From Algoriphagus sp. PAP.12 (GTDB lineage Bacteria; Bacteroidota; Bacteroidia; Cytophagales; Cyclobacteriaceae): DNA of 64,000 nucleotides. The notes under the pieces were generated by a model. That model was not told the origin of the DNA. It saw nothing but the letters and a program-made list of their open reading frames with translations, and searched no databases. Of the stretch, positions 44,191-53,583 are shown piece by piece (position 1 is the first letter of the stretch; each line of letters starts with the position of its first letter). The stretch is taken from NCBI RefSeq assembly GCF_026652115.1, contig NZ_JAPPSQ010000017.1, positions 1-64,000 of the forward strand, written 5' to 3'. A program made the translations under genes and the position numbers.

Positions 44191-45438
44191 TCAAACCCTT
44201 GCTCTACTCAAAGGCATGGTCATACATCTAGGTCCTCCAAGTCCCCTAGAAAGTTCTGAAGAAGGTATTTCAAGCACTTCTACACCCATTTCTCTTAAAG
44301 CACGATTCGTATGAACGTTTCGATTATAAGAAATGACTCTTCTTGGTCCGATCGCAAAAACATTTGCTCCGTCAAACCATTGCTCGCGCATGGAATAATC
44401 AGGGTTTCCATCTGCAGTTGCCAACACTTCCAAGTGAGGGATTTCCCTTTCCAAAACTTTCAGCAAAGACTCATTCAGTACTTCCCTTCTGATATGAACT
44501 TTGTCATCTTTGATTTCTTTCAGGGTATAAAGGGAGGTTTGGAATACCGAATTCATCGCATCTGGGTAAGTCAATACGAGATTTTCATCCAACACTGTGA
44601 AAACCGTATCCAAATGCATGTATTGGCGCTTTTTAGGTAGATGAACCTCATAGACTCTTTGAACAGATCCTTCGGCCAACAGAGCTTTTGCTGCATGGTA
44701 GATGGCTTTCTCGTCCGTTCTTTCTGAATTCCCTATGGCAACTGCTTCATGAGATAACACTATCACATCTCCCCCTTCAATGCTTGGAGGATTATCGTGC
44801 CCATTGACCGGATAGATTTTATTAACATTGTCCTTAAACTCGGGATGGTTTTCAAATATGGTTCTCAACAAATCTGCCTCGCGCTGTCTTCCTTCCATTT
44901 TCATTGAAGAAAAGATAATCCCTCCAGGAGTCAGGGCCATCGGGTCTCGTTGGAAATACAAATTGGGACAGGGAGCTATCGCAAAGGCAAAATCCATGAT
45001 TTCCCCAGTATCCAAATTGGGAATCTTTCTTTTCAGCTCATGGACTTTGAGACCTCCTGTCAAAATACCTGCACATTCAGCTGTGGAATACCGCTCCACT
45101 ATGTCTTCTGCCAGATGGGTCAACCCTGATCGCTTCAAGGAATCTCGAATCAATCCGAGCAGCATTTTCTCATCGTATAATACCCTGATTAATAGCTCTC
45201 TCAATTGATAAACTTTGGCCCCAGAAGCATCCTTGATCAGATTCGAAAAAGCATCATGCTCACGCTGGAGCGCATCCAGGTATGGCACATCTTCAAAAAG
45301 TAAAAACTCCTTATTGTAGGGAGTTAGTCTGTCTATTTCTTTCCCCGGTCTGTGCATTAATACCGCACGTAAAGTTCCGAATTCCGAATTGAGTCTTAGG
45401 TTCATATAGGTATAGGCTTCTACATCTAGTTTAACCAT
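44191..45438 (-). CDS. arcA: Arginine deiminase
   Basis: Hydrolyses arginine to citrulline and ammonia. 415 residues, the normal length. Visible active-site blocks are FQRDPMALTP, SIEGGDVIVLS, HLDTVFTVLDE with the catalytic His and Asp, and the C-terminal GLGGPRCMTMPLSRAR with the catalytic Cys. The start may instead be the ATG 11 codons later (MNLRLNSEFG). No ornithine carbamoyltransferase, carbamate kinase or antiporter is adjacent, so it is not in a standard arc operon. Confidence 0.94.
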   Translation of the reverse strand: MVKLDVEAYTYMNLRLNSEFGTLRAVLMHRPGKEIDRLTPYNKEFLLFEDVPYLDALQREHDAFSNLIKDASGAKVYQLRELLIRVLYDEKMLLGLIRDSLKRSGLTHLAEDIVERYSTAECAGILTGGLKVHELKRKIPNLDTGEIMDFAFAIAPCPNLYFQRDPMALTPGGIIFSSMKMEGRQREADLLRTIFENHPEFKDNVNKIYPVNGHDNPPSIEGGDVIVLSHEAVAIGNSERTDEKAIYHAAKALLAEGSVQRVYEVHLPKKRQYMHLDTVFTVLDENLVLTYPDAMNSVFQTSLYTLKEIKDDKVHIRREVLNESLLKVLEREIPHLEVLATADGNPDYSMREQWFDGANVFAIGPRRVISYNRNVHTNRALREMGVEVLEIPSSELSRGLGGPRCMTMPLSRARV

Positions 45439-45637
45439 TTATCCACAGAAGAGCAATTTTTTACTACCCATTGAAAAAATTGTGCTTTTAGGAAAATTCA
45501 GGATGGAATACAGGATTGAAAATCCTTTCTTCGCCTAAAGTATAATTAGAGCTATTCCTCCATTCAAATGAACAAAATAAAGGAGGAACTATTATTGCAC
45601 TAAAACAAATTGAACTTGAAGCAATCAACCAACTATT

Positions 45638-46363
45638 ATGAGAAAATTACACATTTTAACCCTCGGACTTTTATTCACTTTCTTTTCCAGCTGCGATACA
45701 GTCAATCAAATCGCTGGTCAGATGGGCTTGGGTACTCCAACCGATGCTGAAATCAACTCTGGACTGAAACAGGCCTTAGAATTAGGAACCGGATATGCAT
45801 CCGAAAGACTTTCTCAGGAAGATGGGTATCTGGGGAATCAATTGATCAAAATCACTTTTCCAGAAGAAGCAAAAAAGATTGAAAATACACTTCGCTCCAT
45901 TGGCTTAGGTAGCCTTTGTGATCAAGTAATCACCTCAGTCAACCGTGCTGCTGAAGATGCAGCCATTGAAGCAAAACCGATCTTTGTTGCTGCCATTAAA
46001 GAAATGACAATACAAGATGTCAAAAACATCCTTTTAGGTGCTGACAACGCTGCTACGGTTTATTTTGAAGGAAAAACAACTTCTCAGTTGGAAGGAAAAT
46101 TTGAACCGATTATTTCAAGCAGTTTGGATAAAGTAGGTGCTACCAAATATTGGGGAGATGTCATCAACCGATACAACCAAGTTCCTTTAGTAACCAAAGT
46201 AAATCCAGACCTTTCAGCTTATGTGACACAGAAAGCCATCGATGGATTGTTTTATGAGATCGCAAAAGAAGAATTGAAAATAAGAGAAAATGTAGCTGCT
46301 AGAAGCACTGTCCTTTTACAGAAAGTTTTTGGCTATGCAGAAAGTCAAAATACTGGTAGCTAA
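45638..46363 (+). CDS. DUF4197 domain lipoprotein
   Basis: A 241-residue protein with a lipoprotein signal (LGLLFTFFSSC, Cys about 19) and a DUF4197 domain: GLKQALELGTGYASERLSQE, IKITFPEEAKKIENTLRSIG, NRAAEDAAIEAKPIFVAAIK and VTKVNPDLSAYVTQKAIDGL. The family is widespread and of unknown function. It is monocistronic, divergent from arcA, with its own terminator. Confidence 0.9.
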   Translation: MRKLHILTLGLLFTFFSSCDTVNQIAGQMGLGTPTDAEINSGLKQALELGTGYASERLSQEDGYLGNQLIKITFPEEAKKIENTLRSIGLGSLCDQVITSVNRAAEDAAIEAKPIFVAAIKEMTIQDVKNILLGADNAATVYFEGKTTSQLEGKFEPIISSSLDKVGATKYWGDVINRYNQVPLVTKVNPDLSAYVTQKAIDGLFYEIAKEELKIRENVAARSTVLLQKVFGYAESQNTGS

Positions 46364-46383
46364 TTTTATACAAAATCTTTTAT

Positions 46384-46417
46384 ATCCCTTTTGGTACTCT
46401 CCAAAAGGGATTTTTTT
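46384..46417 (+). terminator. Intrinsic terminator of the DUF4197 gene
   Basis: ATCCCTTTTGG (46384-46394) pairs perfectly with CCAAAAGGGAT (46401-46411), followed by TTTTTT. It starts 21 nt after the stop codon. Confidence 0.92.
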
Positions 46418-46535
46418 ATTTCATCAATTCACTTGTGTCTTTTTTACCTTAAAGCTCAAAGGTATAGCACTTTCCAAAATAGAATAAACTCCTAAATTCG
46501 ATTCAAAATATTTGTGCAAGTTCACTTTTAAAACT

Positions 46536-47513
46536 ATGTCTGGTTCATTAGAACAAAATTTCATAACCCAACCAATCAAATCACTTTTAAACCCCAATCT
46601 TCAATTCGAAGAACTAAAAGAAATCATCGATTCTATTCATGTTTATTTCCATCAAAAAACCCAGATCAGTGGCTTTGAAGTAACAATTGAAAATCTTGCA
46701 GCTATTCCAGCATCAAAAGGCAAGGCTGTAGGCTTAAATCATGCAGCCCAATGCCTCCTTGATTACCACCGAACTCACCGATTTATTTTGGCCATTCATC
46801 AGGCAATTCTGGATCAACAGAAGTCAAATCCGGGAAAAACAATCAACCTTTTCTATGCAGGATGTGGTCCCTATGCCCCGTTGATGACCCTGATTGCTCC
46901 TCTTTTTCGGCCAGATGAAATCCAATTTTCCCTTTTGGAAATCAATAGAAATTCGATCGATTCTGCAAAAAAGTTGATTAAAGAAATGGGATTGAACCGG
47001 TACGTTTCCCATATTTATTTAGAAGATGCTACCACTTTCCAAATCCCAAATGCAGAGTCCTACGACATCCTTATTTCGGAAACACTCGATGCCCTGCTAT
47101 ACCGAGAATGTTACGTTCCAATCCTAATGAATATGCTTCCTCAGTTTAAAAAAGAGGTCGTATTAATTCCTGAAAATGTTTCTATTGATCTGCATTTAAA
47201 AAAAGGAGGGACAGAAACCAAACAGGGAGTAATTTTTGACGTTCGAAAGTCAATTTCTGAATTGACCGAAAAGTCAGATCAACTTTCAAAATTCCCTGAA
47301 AAGGTTTTTAAGCTTTGTTCTATACCTGTTGAGAATTCTCCCCTTCTCCTAATGGACACCAAAGTTCATATTTATAAAGATCATGAATTGAATCGAAACG
47401 AGTCATCTTTGACTGTTTTATATGAACTACCCTACCAAAAAACAGACTCAATTTCATTTACTTATTATTTAGAACCGGAAGTAGAATTAAGGTACCAATT
47501 TAGACAACTCTAA
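46536..47513 (+). CDS. SAM-dependent methyltransferase-like protein (PRMT-type fold)
   Basis: A 325-residue protein with a class I methyltransferase fold: the SAM loop is NLFYAGCGPYAPLMTLIAPL, the acidic ribose-binding end of strand 2 is QFSLLEINRNSIDSAKKLI, and ISETLDALLYRECYVPIL resembles the double-E loop area of protein arginine methyltransferases. The target is unknown. The open frame begins with TTG at 46512, but that codon lies within a promoter-like AATATTTG (46507-46514), so the ATG at 46536 is preferred. Confidence 0.7.
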   Translation: MSGSLEQNFITQPIKSLLNPNLQFEELKEIIDSIHVYFHQKTQISGFEVTIENLAAIPASKGKAVGLNHAAQCLLDYHRTHRFILAIHQAILDQQKSNPGKTINLFYAGCGPYAPLMTLIAPLFRPDEIQFSLLEINRNSIDSAKKLIKEMGLNRYVSHIYLEDATTFQIPNAESYDILISETLDALLYRECYVPILMNMLPQFKKEVVLIPENVSIDLHLKKGGTETKQGVIFDVRKSISELTEKSDQLSKFPEKVFKLCSIPVENSPLLLMDTKVHIYKDHELNRNESSLTVLYELPYQKTDSISFTYYLEPEVELRYQFRQL

Positions 47514-47570
47514 TCTATCCTTAATAAAAAAATTAAAGCTGAATACAGAGGAAAATCCTAAATTCAGAAT

Positions 47571-48587
47571 ATGAAAAACATCTTCCCCTATCTATTCCTT
47601 TTTATTTTTTTTGCCTGCCAAAGCAAAGAACAGAACACCTCTAATCTAGAAATTGAATCAATCAATAAAAGCTTATTTCTTGAGCTTGGAGGAGTAGAAC
47701 AATACATTGAAATCATTGGTACTTCAACAGAAAACCCGATTTTACTTTTTGTTCATGGAGGTCCTGCTTGGCCTCAAACTCCTCAAATTCGCTATTTCAA
47801 CTCTGAATTAGCTGAAGCATACACGGTTGTAATTTGGGAGCAACGTGGAGCAGGAAAAAACTATGAAAAGAATCCCAATCCCGGTGGGTTAACTTTGGAC
47901 CAAATCGTAAAAGATGGAAATGAATTAGTAGAATGGCTAATCCAAGAATATGGTCAAAACCAACTATATCTAGCTGGATATTCTTGGGGTAGTTTGGTTG
48001 GAGTGGAGATGGCAGAACAGCATCCAGAATATTATAAAGCCTATTTTGGAATCTCCCAGTTTATCAATAAGCGAGAGGGAATGGAAATCTCCAGAAATTG
48101 GGTACGAGAGAAAGCAATGGAAGCCAAGGATGAAATCGCATTGCAAAAAATTGATAGTTTGGAAGACGTTTCAAATTATGAAAGTGAGCATGATCGGTTT
48201 TTCAACCAGTACCTAATAGTTAATCAATTTGGAGGTGCGGTCCATCAGGAAAAGACTTTAGCTGAGGTAGAGAAAGCGGAAACCATGTATGAAGACTACA
48301 AAAACTATGATTGGTATGCGGTGTGGAATGCTTCTTCTTCCGTTTTGCAAAAAGACCTGTATGTGGCAGATGTAAGGGAAATTAAGGAATTGGATATCCC
48401 CGTAGTTCTTTTCCAGGGAAGATATGATTGGAATGTCCCTTCGGTTTTGGCTGAATCCTGGCTCGATGACCTAAAGGCTCCTCAAAAGAAAATCATCTGG
48501 TTTGAAAACTCTGGGCATGGCCCATTGGAAGAGGAACCAAAGGAATTTAATCAGGCAATGATTCAAGTTTTGAAAGAATTGAATTAA
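47571..48587 (+). CDS. Lipoprotein alpha/beta hydrolase, prolyl-iminopeptidase-like
   Basis: A 338-residue hydrolase with a lipoprotein signal (FLFIFFACQ, Cys about 15). It has LLFVHGGPAWPQTP (oxyanion region), WEQRGAGKNYEKNP, the nucleophile elbow AGYSWGSLVGVEMA, an acid in FQGRYDWNVP and the catalytic His in ENSGHGPLEEEP. This is the S33-type set of motifs of proline iminopeptidases and related esterases. Substrate specificity cannot be read. Confidence 0.85.
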   Translation: MKNIFPYLFLFIFFACQSKEQNTSNLEIESINKSLFLELGGVEQYIEIIGTSTENPILLFVHGGPAWPQTPQIRYFNSELAEAYTVVIWEQRGAGKNYEKNPNPGGLTLDQIVKDGNELVEWLIQEYGQNQLYLAGYSWGSLVGVEMAEQHPEYYKAYFGISQFINKREGMEISRNWVREKAMEAKDEIALQKIDSLEDVSNYESEHDRFFNQYLIVNQFGGAVHQEKTLAEVEKAETMYEDYKNYDWYAVWNASSSVLQKDLYVADVREIKELDIPVVLFQGRYDWNVPSVLAESWLDDLKAPQKKIIWFENSGHGPLEEEPKEFNQAMIQVLKELN

Positions 48588-48621
48588 AGGCAGTTTCAGA
48601 TGAATTGATTATCTTAAAAAT

Positions 48622-48858
48622 ATGACTGCGAGTGAAACCTATCTTTTCCATCATTCTTGTTTTGACAGGGAGCAATATTTGAAAGAATTGAATCTGTTTG
48701 CTGAACATGAAATTAGATTTCAAGTAAATGACCATTCCGGTCCGGTTCAATTCAAATCCCCTGCCTGTGGATATTTTGAAGCTGAAATCCTGATTCAAGA
48801 AACCGATTTTGATCGAGCCAATGATTTACTAGAAAGCCTCAATTCTTATGGAAACTGA
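48622..48858 (+). CDS. DUF2007-like small protein
   Basis: A 78-residue protein resembling the DUF2007 putative signal-transducing domain: a short beta-alpha-beta fold ending in an alpha helix (ETDFDRANDLLESLNSY), typical of proteins that handle small regulatory interactions. The assignment is tentative. It overlaps the next gene by 11 nt and follows the hydrolase after 34 nt. Confidence 0.65.
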   Translation: MTASETYLFHHSCFDREQYLKELNLFAEHEIRFQVNDHSGPVQFKSPACGYFEAEILIQETDFDRANDLLESLNSYGN

Positions 48859-49348
48859 AGAAAAATCAAAGTGGAGTAGTTTTACGGTTACTATTCCTTT
48901 GAACGTCCCAAAAGAGATGATTTCTGAGGCTCTAAGCTCTCAACAAGGTTTGGAAAGCTGGTTTTTGAGATCCGCAATATTTCAAAATCCGGAAGGAATA
49001 GAAAAAGGTAGAAATGAAACAATCCAAGTTGGTGATACTTATCAATGGATGTGGCATGGATGGAACGATGAGGTCATAGAAAAGGGTAAAATTCTGGAGG
49101 TTAAAGACAATGAGATGATTCGTTTCACTTTTGGAAAAGCCGGAATTGTCAGCTTGAAAACTTACCAGCAAGGAGATGAAACGATCCTACAACTGGTGCA
49201 AGAAAACATCCCTCTCGAGGAAGATGCCAAGCTAAACTTTCATGTTGGCTGCAAAACTGGCTGGACTTTTTATCTCCTGAATCTCAAATCCATTCTTTTG
49301 GGAGGCTTGGACTTAAGAAATAAGAATAATGAGTTGAATATGGATTAG
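48848..49348 (+). CDS. SRPBCC/AHSA1-like domain protein
   Basis: A 166-residue protein with the START/Bet v1-like fold of AHSA1-type proteins: SSFTVTIPLNVPKEMISEAL, GLESWFLRSAIFQN, GDTYQWMWHGWNDEVIEKGK, VSLKTYQQGDETILQLVQEN and the end helix GCKTGWTFYLLNLKSILLGG. Such domains bind small hydrophobic ligands or act as chaperone activators. No partner is known; it overlaps the upstream DUF2007-like gene. Confidence 0.8.
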   Translation: METEEKSKWSSFTVTIPLNVPKEMISEALSSQQGLESWFLRSAIFQNPEGIEKGRNETIQVGDTYQWMWHGWNDEVIEKGKILEVKDNEMIRFTFGKAGIVSLKTYQQGDETILQLVQENIPLEEDAKLNFHVGCKTGWTFYLLNLKSILLGGLDLRNKNNELNMD

Positions 49349-49509
49349 AGGATATTTTTCTGATAATGAGGTCAATTAGAAGTTTGAAGGTTTTTCGGGA
49401 TAATTTGTTTTCTAAAACCACAAAGAATATCTTAGGTGAAAACCTGATATCTGAATATTTTTTTTATTCGGCTTAAGTCAAAAAGAATTTCAAAATTTCC
49501 ATTCCCTCC

Positions 49510-50334
49510 ATGATCGAATACTTCCTTCCAAATTTGGGGATTTTAGTAACTGCTGTAGGTATCCCAATTTTGTACCTTCAATTAAGGGACTTAAAAGCCT
49601 CACTTCGGAGTAGTACTCATGCCTCCATCTACTCGCAAGCGGAATCTATTCGGGGTTATTTGATTGAATATCCCGAGTTACGGAAATACTTCTTCGACAA
49701 TTGCCTGATAAATCAGGAAAACAAAGATTACAATCGGGTACTCAGTATTGCTGAAGTTTATCTTAATTATCTGGAACAAATTGCCGTTTTGAGGAAAAGC
49801 TTAGGCGAAGAAAATCTAACATCTTTGAAGCTGTTTTTGGATACTGCTTTGTCGAAAAGCCCTATTCTCAAGCAGCATCTAAGAGAAAATGCCAGCCTTT
49901 ATTCCCAAGCTCTTCATGAAATGGTGAAAAATCCCATTTCTAATAGCCAAACATCCTCGAATTCAATAAATCCCAATACCATGACTGAATCAATGAAAAA
50001 TTACATTACCTCCAGTGAATCTATGGCTTGGAAGCCATTAATCGAAGAAGGGGTAGACACCCAAGAACTTTATGTTAAGGTCCTTCGATATGATGAGCAG
50101 GAAAAAAGGGCACCTACTTTTTTATTAAAGTTTGAACCAGGATCTTCCTACCCTTATCATAATCATCCGGCAGGGGAAGAAGCCTTTATTTTAGAAGGAG
50201 AAGCCTATTTCAACGATCAAAAACTTGTCAAAGGTGATTACCTCTACACCCCTCCCACTTTTAAGCATTCCGTAAAATCGGAAAAGGGCTGTGTGATTCT
50301 GTTTCGGGTTCCTCAAGAAGTGGAGATCCAATGA
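49510..50334 (+). CDS. Membrane-anchored protein fused to a cupin domain
   Basis: A 274-residue fusion. Residues 1-150 start with one membrane helix (NLGILVTAVGIPILYLQLRD) followed by a helical region (ESIRGYLIEYPELRKYFFDN) like the DUF6082-type membrane proteins. Residues 160-274 form a ChrR-type cupin: YPYHNHPAGEEAFILEGEAY with the metal-binding His pair and Glu, and GDYLYTPPTFKHSVKSEKGC with the last His. The cupin may bind a metal or small molecule and report to the membrane part. The stop overlaps the sulfatase start (ATGA), implying coupled function. Confidence 0.75.
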   Translation: MIEYFLPNLGILVTAVGIPILYLQLRDLKASLRSSTHASIYSQAESIRGYLIEYPELRKYFFDNCLINQENKDYNRVLSIAEVYLNYLEQIAVLRKSLGEENLTSLKLFLDTALSKSPILKQHLRENASLYSQALHEMVKNPISNSQTSSNSINPNTMTESMKNYITSSESMAWKPLIEEGVDTQELYVKVLRYDEQEKRAPTFLLKFEPGSSYPYHNHPAGEEAFILEGEAYFNDQKLVKGDYLYTPPTFKHSVKSEKGCVILFRVPQEVEIQ

Positions 50335-51962
50335 TTATAGGCAATAGAAAAATTATTAGGTTTTATAAAATCAAATACTCCTTTTGGGTTGCAACCTTTT
50401 TCTTTAGTTTTTCTGCTAATTTATTTGCCCAAAAGCGTCCCAATATCCTGTTTGCCATCAGTGATGATCAAAGTTTTTTTCATACCAGTTTTGAAGGTTC
50501 CGGCTTTGTAAAAACGCCTGGCTTTGATCGAGTAGCACGGGAAGGGGTTTACTTCAAAAATGTATATGCCGGTTCACCTGGTTGCGCTCCTTCTAGAAGT
50601 GCCATCATCACAGGTCGTCATCATTGGCAGAATGAACAAGCCGGCCAACATGCTTCTGCCTGGCTCAAAAAGTATGTTCCATTTGTGGATTTATTGGAAG
50701 CTAATGGATATAAAACCGGAAGAACAGGAAAAGGAGTTGGCCCTTTCCAATACGCAAGAAATGAGCAAGATTCCCTTTGGCGAAAAGGTGATGCTGCTGG
50801 AACCGAACATACAGATATCAGATACTCAAATGGAGATGATGAACGATTTGCCAAAGGCATCTCTCCTACCAATTACTTTGAGAACTTCAAAGCTTTTATA
50901 GAAAACAATCCTGAGAACAAGCCCTTTTTCTTTTGGTATGGAGGAAAAGAACCCCACAGAGCTTATGAAAAGGGTTCCTGGAAGAAAATGGGGAAAAAAT
51001 TAGAGGATGTAGAGGTTCCGGCCTTTTTACCTGACAATGACGAAATTCGAGGAGATCTGCTGGACTATGCAGTAGAAATTGAATGGTTTGACCTTCATTT
51101 GGAGCGCATGCTTGATTATCTAGAGGAAATTGGGGAATTGGAAAATACGATTGTCATTGTCACCGCTGACAATGGAATGCCTTTTCCTAGAGCCAAAGCC
51201 AACAGTTATGAATTTGGAGTCCATGTACCTTTTGCTGTACGCTATCCAAAGGAATTCCCGGGAAATCGACAGATAGAAGACGCCATTGGTTTTGCGGATA
51301 TTGCTCCCACCCTGCTTGAAATTAGCCAGACACCTACTGAGGGAATGCTCCCCATCAGAGGAAAGAGTTTTCTGGACATTTTAAAATCCAAAAAAGAAGG
51401 ACAGGTATCTCTCCAACACCGAGTTGCCTATTCTGGAAGAGAACGCCACTCCTCTTCTCGCTATCTGAATTGGGGCTATCCTCAAAGAGCCATTCGTAAA
51501 GGAGATTACCTTTTGGTTTGGAATATGAAGCCTGAAAGATGGCCATCCGGAGCACCTCAGAAATATGATCCAAAAGACAGTACTACCCTCTTACCAATGT
51601 ATGGATTAGATTCTCAAAATCAGTTCATCCCTGATGGTGCATTTACCGATATAGATGATAGCCCAAGTAAAACCTACTTGATTGAGCACCATTCCGATAA
51701 GAATGTTAGCCCATTCTTTGAACTTTCCATGGCCAAAAGACCTGAATTCGAGCTTTTCAAAGTGACTAAGGATCCATCTTGCATCAATAATCTTGCAGAA
51801 AAACCTGAATTTGAAGAAGTTAAAAATGACTTGGAATCAGAATTGAAGTCAGAGTTAACCAGATCACAAGATCCTCGCGTAGTCGGTCCTGACAAGGAGA
51901 TTTTCGACAGTTATAAGCGCTATTCTCCCATTCGGAAATTCCCTAAACCCAAGAATCAATGA
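50331..51962 (+). CDS. Type I sulfatase
   Basis: A 543-residue secreted or periplasmic sulfatase. It has a signal peptide (VATFFFSFSANLFAQ), a metal-binding AISDDQSFF, the CAPSR core whose Cys (about 85) becomes formylglycine, TGKGVGPFQY and the second metal site VTADNGMPFPRAKAN. It removes sulfate from a polysaccharide, glycosaminoglycan or glycolipid. There is no maturase gene adjacent, so the formylglycine-generating enzyme is elsewhere. It shares ATGA overlaps with the genes on both sides. Confidence 0.92.
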   Translation: MIIGNRKIIRFYKIKYSFWVATFFFSFSANLFAQKRPNILFAISDDQSFFHTSFEGSGFVKTPGFDRVAREGVYFKNVYAGSPGCAPSRSAIITGRHHWQNEQAGQHASAWLKKYVPFVDLLEANGYKTGRTGKGVGPFQYARNEQDSLWRKGDAAGTEHTDIRYSNGDDERFAKGISPTNYFENFKAFIENNPENKPFFFWYGGKEPHRAYEKGSWKKMGKKLEDVEVPAFLPDNDEIRGDLLDYAVEIEWFDLHLERMLDYLEEIGELENTIVIVTADNGMPFPRAKANSYEFGVHVPFAVRYPKEFPGNRQIEDAIGFADIAPTLLEISQTPTEGMLPIRGKSFLDILKSKKEGQVSLQHRVAYSGRERHSSSRYLNWGYPQRAIRKGDYLLVWNMKPERWPSGAPQKYDPKDSTTLLPMYGLDSQNQFIPDGAFTDIDDSPSKTYLIEHHSDKNVSPFFELSMAKRPEFELFKVTKDPSCINNLAEKPEFEEVKNDLESELKSELTRSQDPRVVGPDKEIFDSYKRYSPIRKFPKPKNQ

Positions 51963-52471
51963 GTAAATTCAATTATAAAAAGCGAAACCTTTTTTCAGGA
52001 ATTCATTTATTAGGAATTCTTTTACTATTTGCTGGACTATTTGCCTTGGTTAGTCCTTTATTTTTGAGCAGCGGAAGTTCCATGACAAAAATAATATCTG
52101 TGGGTACGGGCTCTTGTTTAATTGGCCTTTTGATCATCTTCACTTATAGCGGAACTTTGATTGATACTTCAAAGAATCAATTCCAAGAGTATGTTTCAAT
52201 TATCGGGTTTCGAATGGGTTCTTGGCAAGATTTACCCAAAATCAGGGAAATAAAAGTTGTTTCATCCACTAGAGTCCAAAGAAATATTCCCAATGGAATA
52301 AGCCCAACTTTATCGGGCAAAGTGACTAATTATAGCATTCTCTTATATGCAGATTCCAACCAACCCGTATTCACATTTAACTATTCAAATCAAGATAAAG
52401 CAACAGAGCAAGCGAGGCGTTTAGCAAATAGGCTGAATTCAGAATTGATTCTCGCGAGTGTGGCCCTCTGA
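51959..52471 (+). CDS. Uncharacterised two-helix membrane protein
   Basis: A 170-residue protein with two membrane helices (about 12-35 and 47-65; HLLGILLLFAGLFALVSPLF, GTGSCLIGLLIIFTYSGTLI) and a C-terminal beta-rich soluble part resembling a bacterial PH-like domain (TNYSILLYADSNQPVFTFNY). It is coupled to the sulfatase gene by ATGA. A regulatory or structural role is possible; unknown. Confidence 0.7.
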   Translation: MSKFNYKKRNLFSGIHLLGILLLFAGLFALVSPLFLSSGSSMTKIISVGTGSCLIGLLIIFTYSGTLIDTSKNQFQEYVSIIGFRMGSWQDLPKIREIKVVSSTRVQRNIPNGISPTLSGKVTNYSILLYADSNQPVFTFNYSNQDKATEQARRLANRLNSELILASVAL

Positions 52472-52565
52472 TCAGCTAAGATTGAAATTTCGCCATCAAT
52501 GGAATTTCACAAGAATAAGCCTGACAAGGCTGTGTAAAAAATCAAGTTCTGCCTACCTTAAGAAT

Positions 52566-52883
52566 ATGAAAAAAAACCTATCCATTTTTTCGATTTTATC
52601 TGTCTTATTTTTAACCTATTGCAGCAATCCCAGAACTGGAGTTATTGATGTTGGTTTTACCAATGAACTAACCCAAAAAGACTTAGATGATATCCAATTG
52701 GATTTAAAGTCTCAAAATGTGGACCTTGAGTATACTTACCTGGAATTTGACTCTGTTGGACATCTTAAAAAAATTAGCGCTTCTATTGATTATAAGGATG
52801 GTCATAAAGGAAGCTTTAAATCCCTTGTCCTTCAGGATGGAGATCGACCCGGTTTTAAAAGAGAGTTTTCAAAAAACGATTAA
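52566..52883 (+). CDS. Uncharacterised small lipoprotein
   Basis: A 105-residue protein with a lipoprotein signal (SILSVLFLTYC, Cys about 19) and a compact beta-alpha domain (TQKDLDDIQLDLKSQNVDLE, YTYLEFDSVGHLKKISASID) resembling a short bla regulator-like or secretin-like fold. The longest frame starts at 52458 inside the previous gene; the ATG at 52566 begins the signal peptide. Confidence 0.7.
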   Translation: MKKNLSIFSILSVLFLTYCSNPRTGVIDVGFTNELTQKDLDDIQLDLKSQNVDLEYTYLEFDSVGHLKKISASIDYKDGHKGSFKSLVLQDGDRPGFKREFSKND

Positions 52884-53076
52884 TACATAGCTATCAAACC
52901 TTTATAATTGACTGGTAGCCGTATTCAGAGTTTGTTGACTTTTCTCTCTTTACAAGTTTGAACTAGCTCTTAGATTCTTAACTGTAGGTTAGTGGATTTA
53001 AATTTGTCCATATTTCCTTTAGGGTTGAGAAAAATTAAAACATAAAAACAAATCCAAATTTGATATTCCAATAGGT

Positions 53077-53556
53077 ATGCTGGAAAATAACCATGACAAG
53101 CTTGGTGGAAGCTTCATTTTAATTGGAGGAAACGTTAAAAATTACATTTTACTTTCAGCTCTAGCAATCATATCTTTTTGCCTGTTCTTAGCGGAATTTG
53201 ATAATTCTGAAATCTCCCTAACCATTGTTATTTTCATTTTAGGAGTTTTGGCAACGGGAATTCTATATAAATTTTCAGAAGAATTTATCCTTACAGAAAT
53301 TGGTCTTTACGTCAAAAGAGAGTTCTCAGACGAAAGAATATTTTTTGAAATTAATGAGATTTCCAAGATAACTTATTACCCTAGTGCAGGAGGAACTATT
53401 TCAAAATTGGTCATTGAACTAAAAAACAGAAAAAAATATAGGGTCAAAGCCTCTTATTATGAAATGGAGATCGCCTTTGAAAGTTTCAAGAAATACGAAG
53501 GTCTACAATTGAGAAGATATGATTTGAATGATGGAATGGTCATTATCAAGAGATAG
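53077..53556 (+). CDS. Uncharacterised two-helix membrane protein with PH-like tail
   Basis: A 159-residue protein with two membrane helices (ILLSALAIISFCLFLAEF and LTIVIFILGVLATGILYKF) and a C-terminal beta-rich part (EFILTEIGLYVKREFSDERI, KLVIELKNRKKYRVKASYYE). The layout matches the protein at 51959-52471, so the two may be paralogues. A TAAATTTG at 52999-53006 could be its -7 element. Confidence 0.68.
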   Translation: MLENNHDKLGGSFILIGGNVKNYILLSALAIISFCLFLAEFDNSEISLTIVIFILGVLATGILYKFSEEFILTEIGLYVKREFSDERIFFEINEISKITYYPSAGGTISKLVIELKNRKKYRVKASYYEMEIAFESFKKYEGLQLRRYDLNDGMVIIKR

Positions 53557-53583
53557 TTTAGTACTCAATGAAATTGAGAGTTC

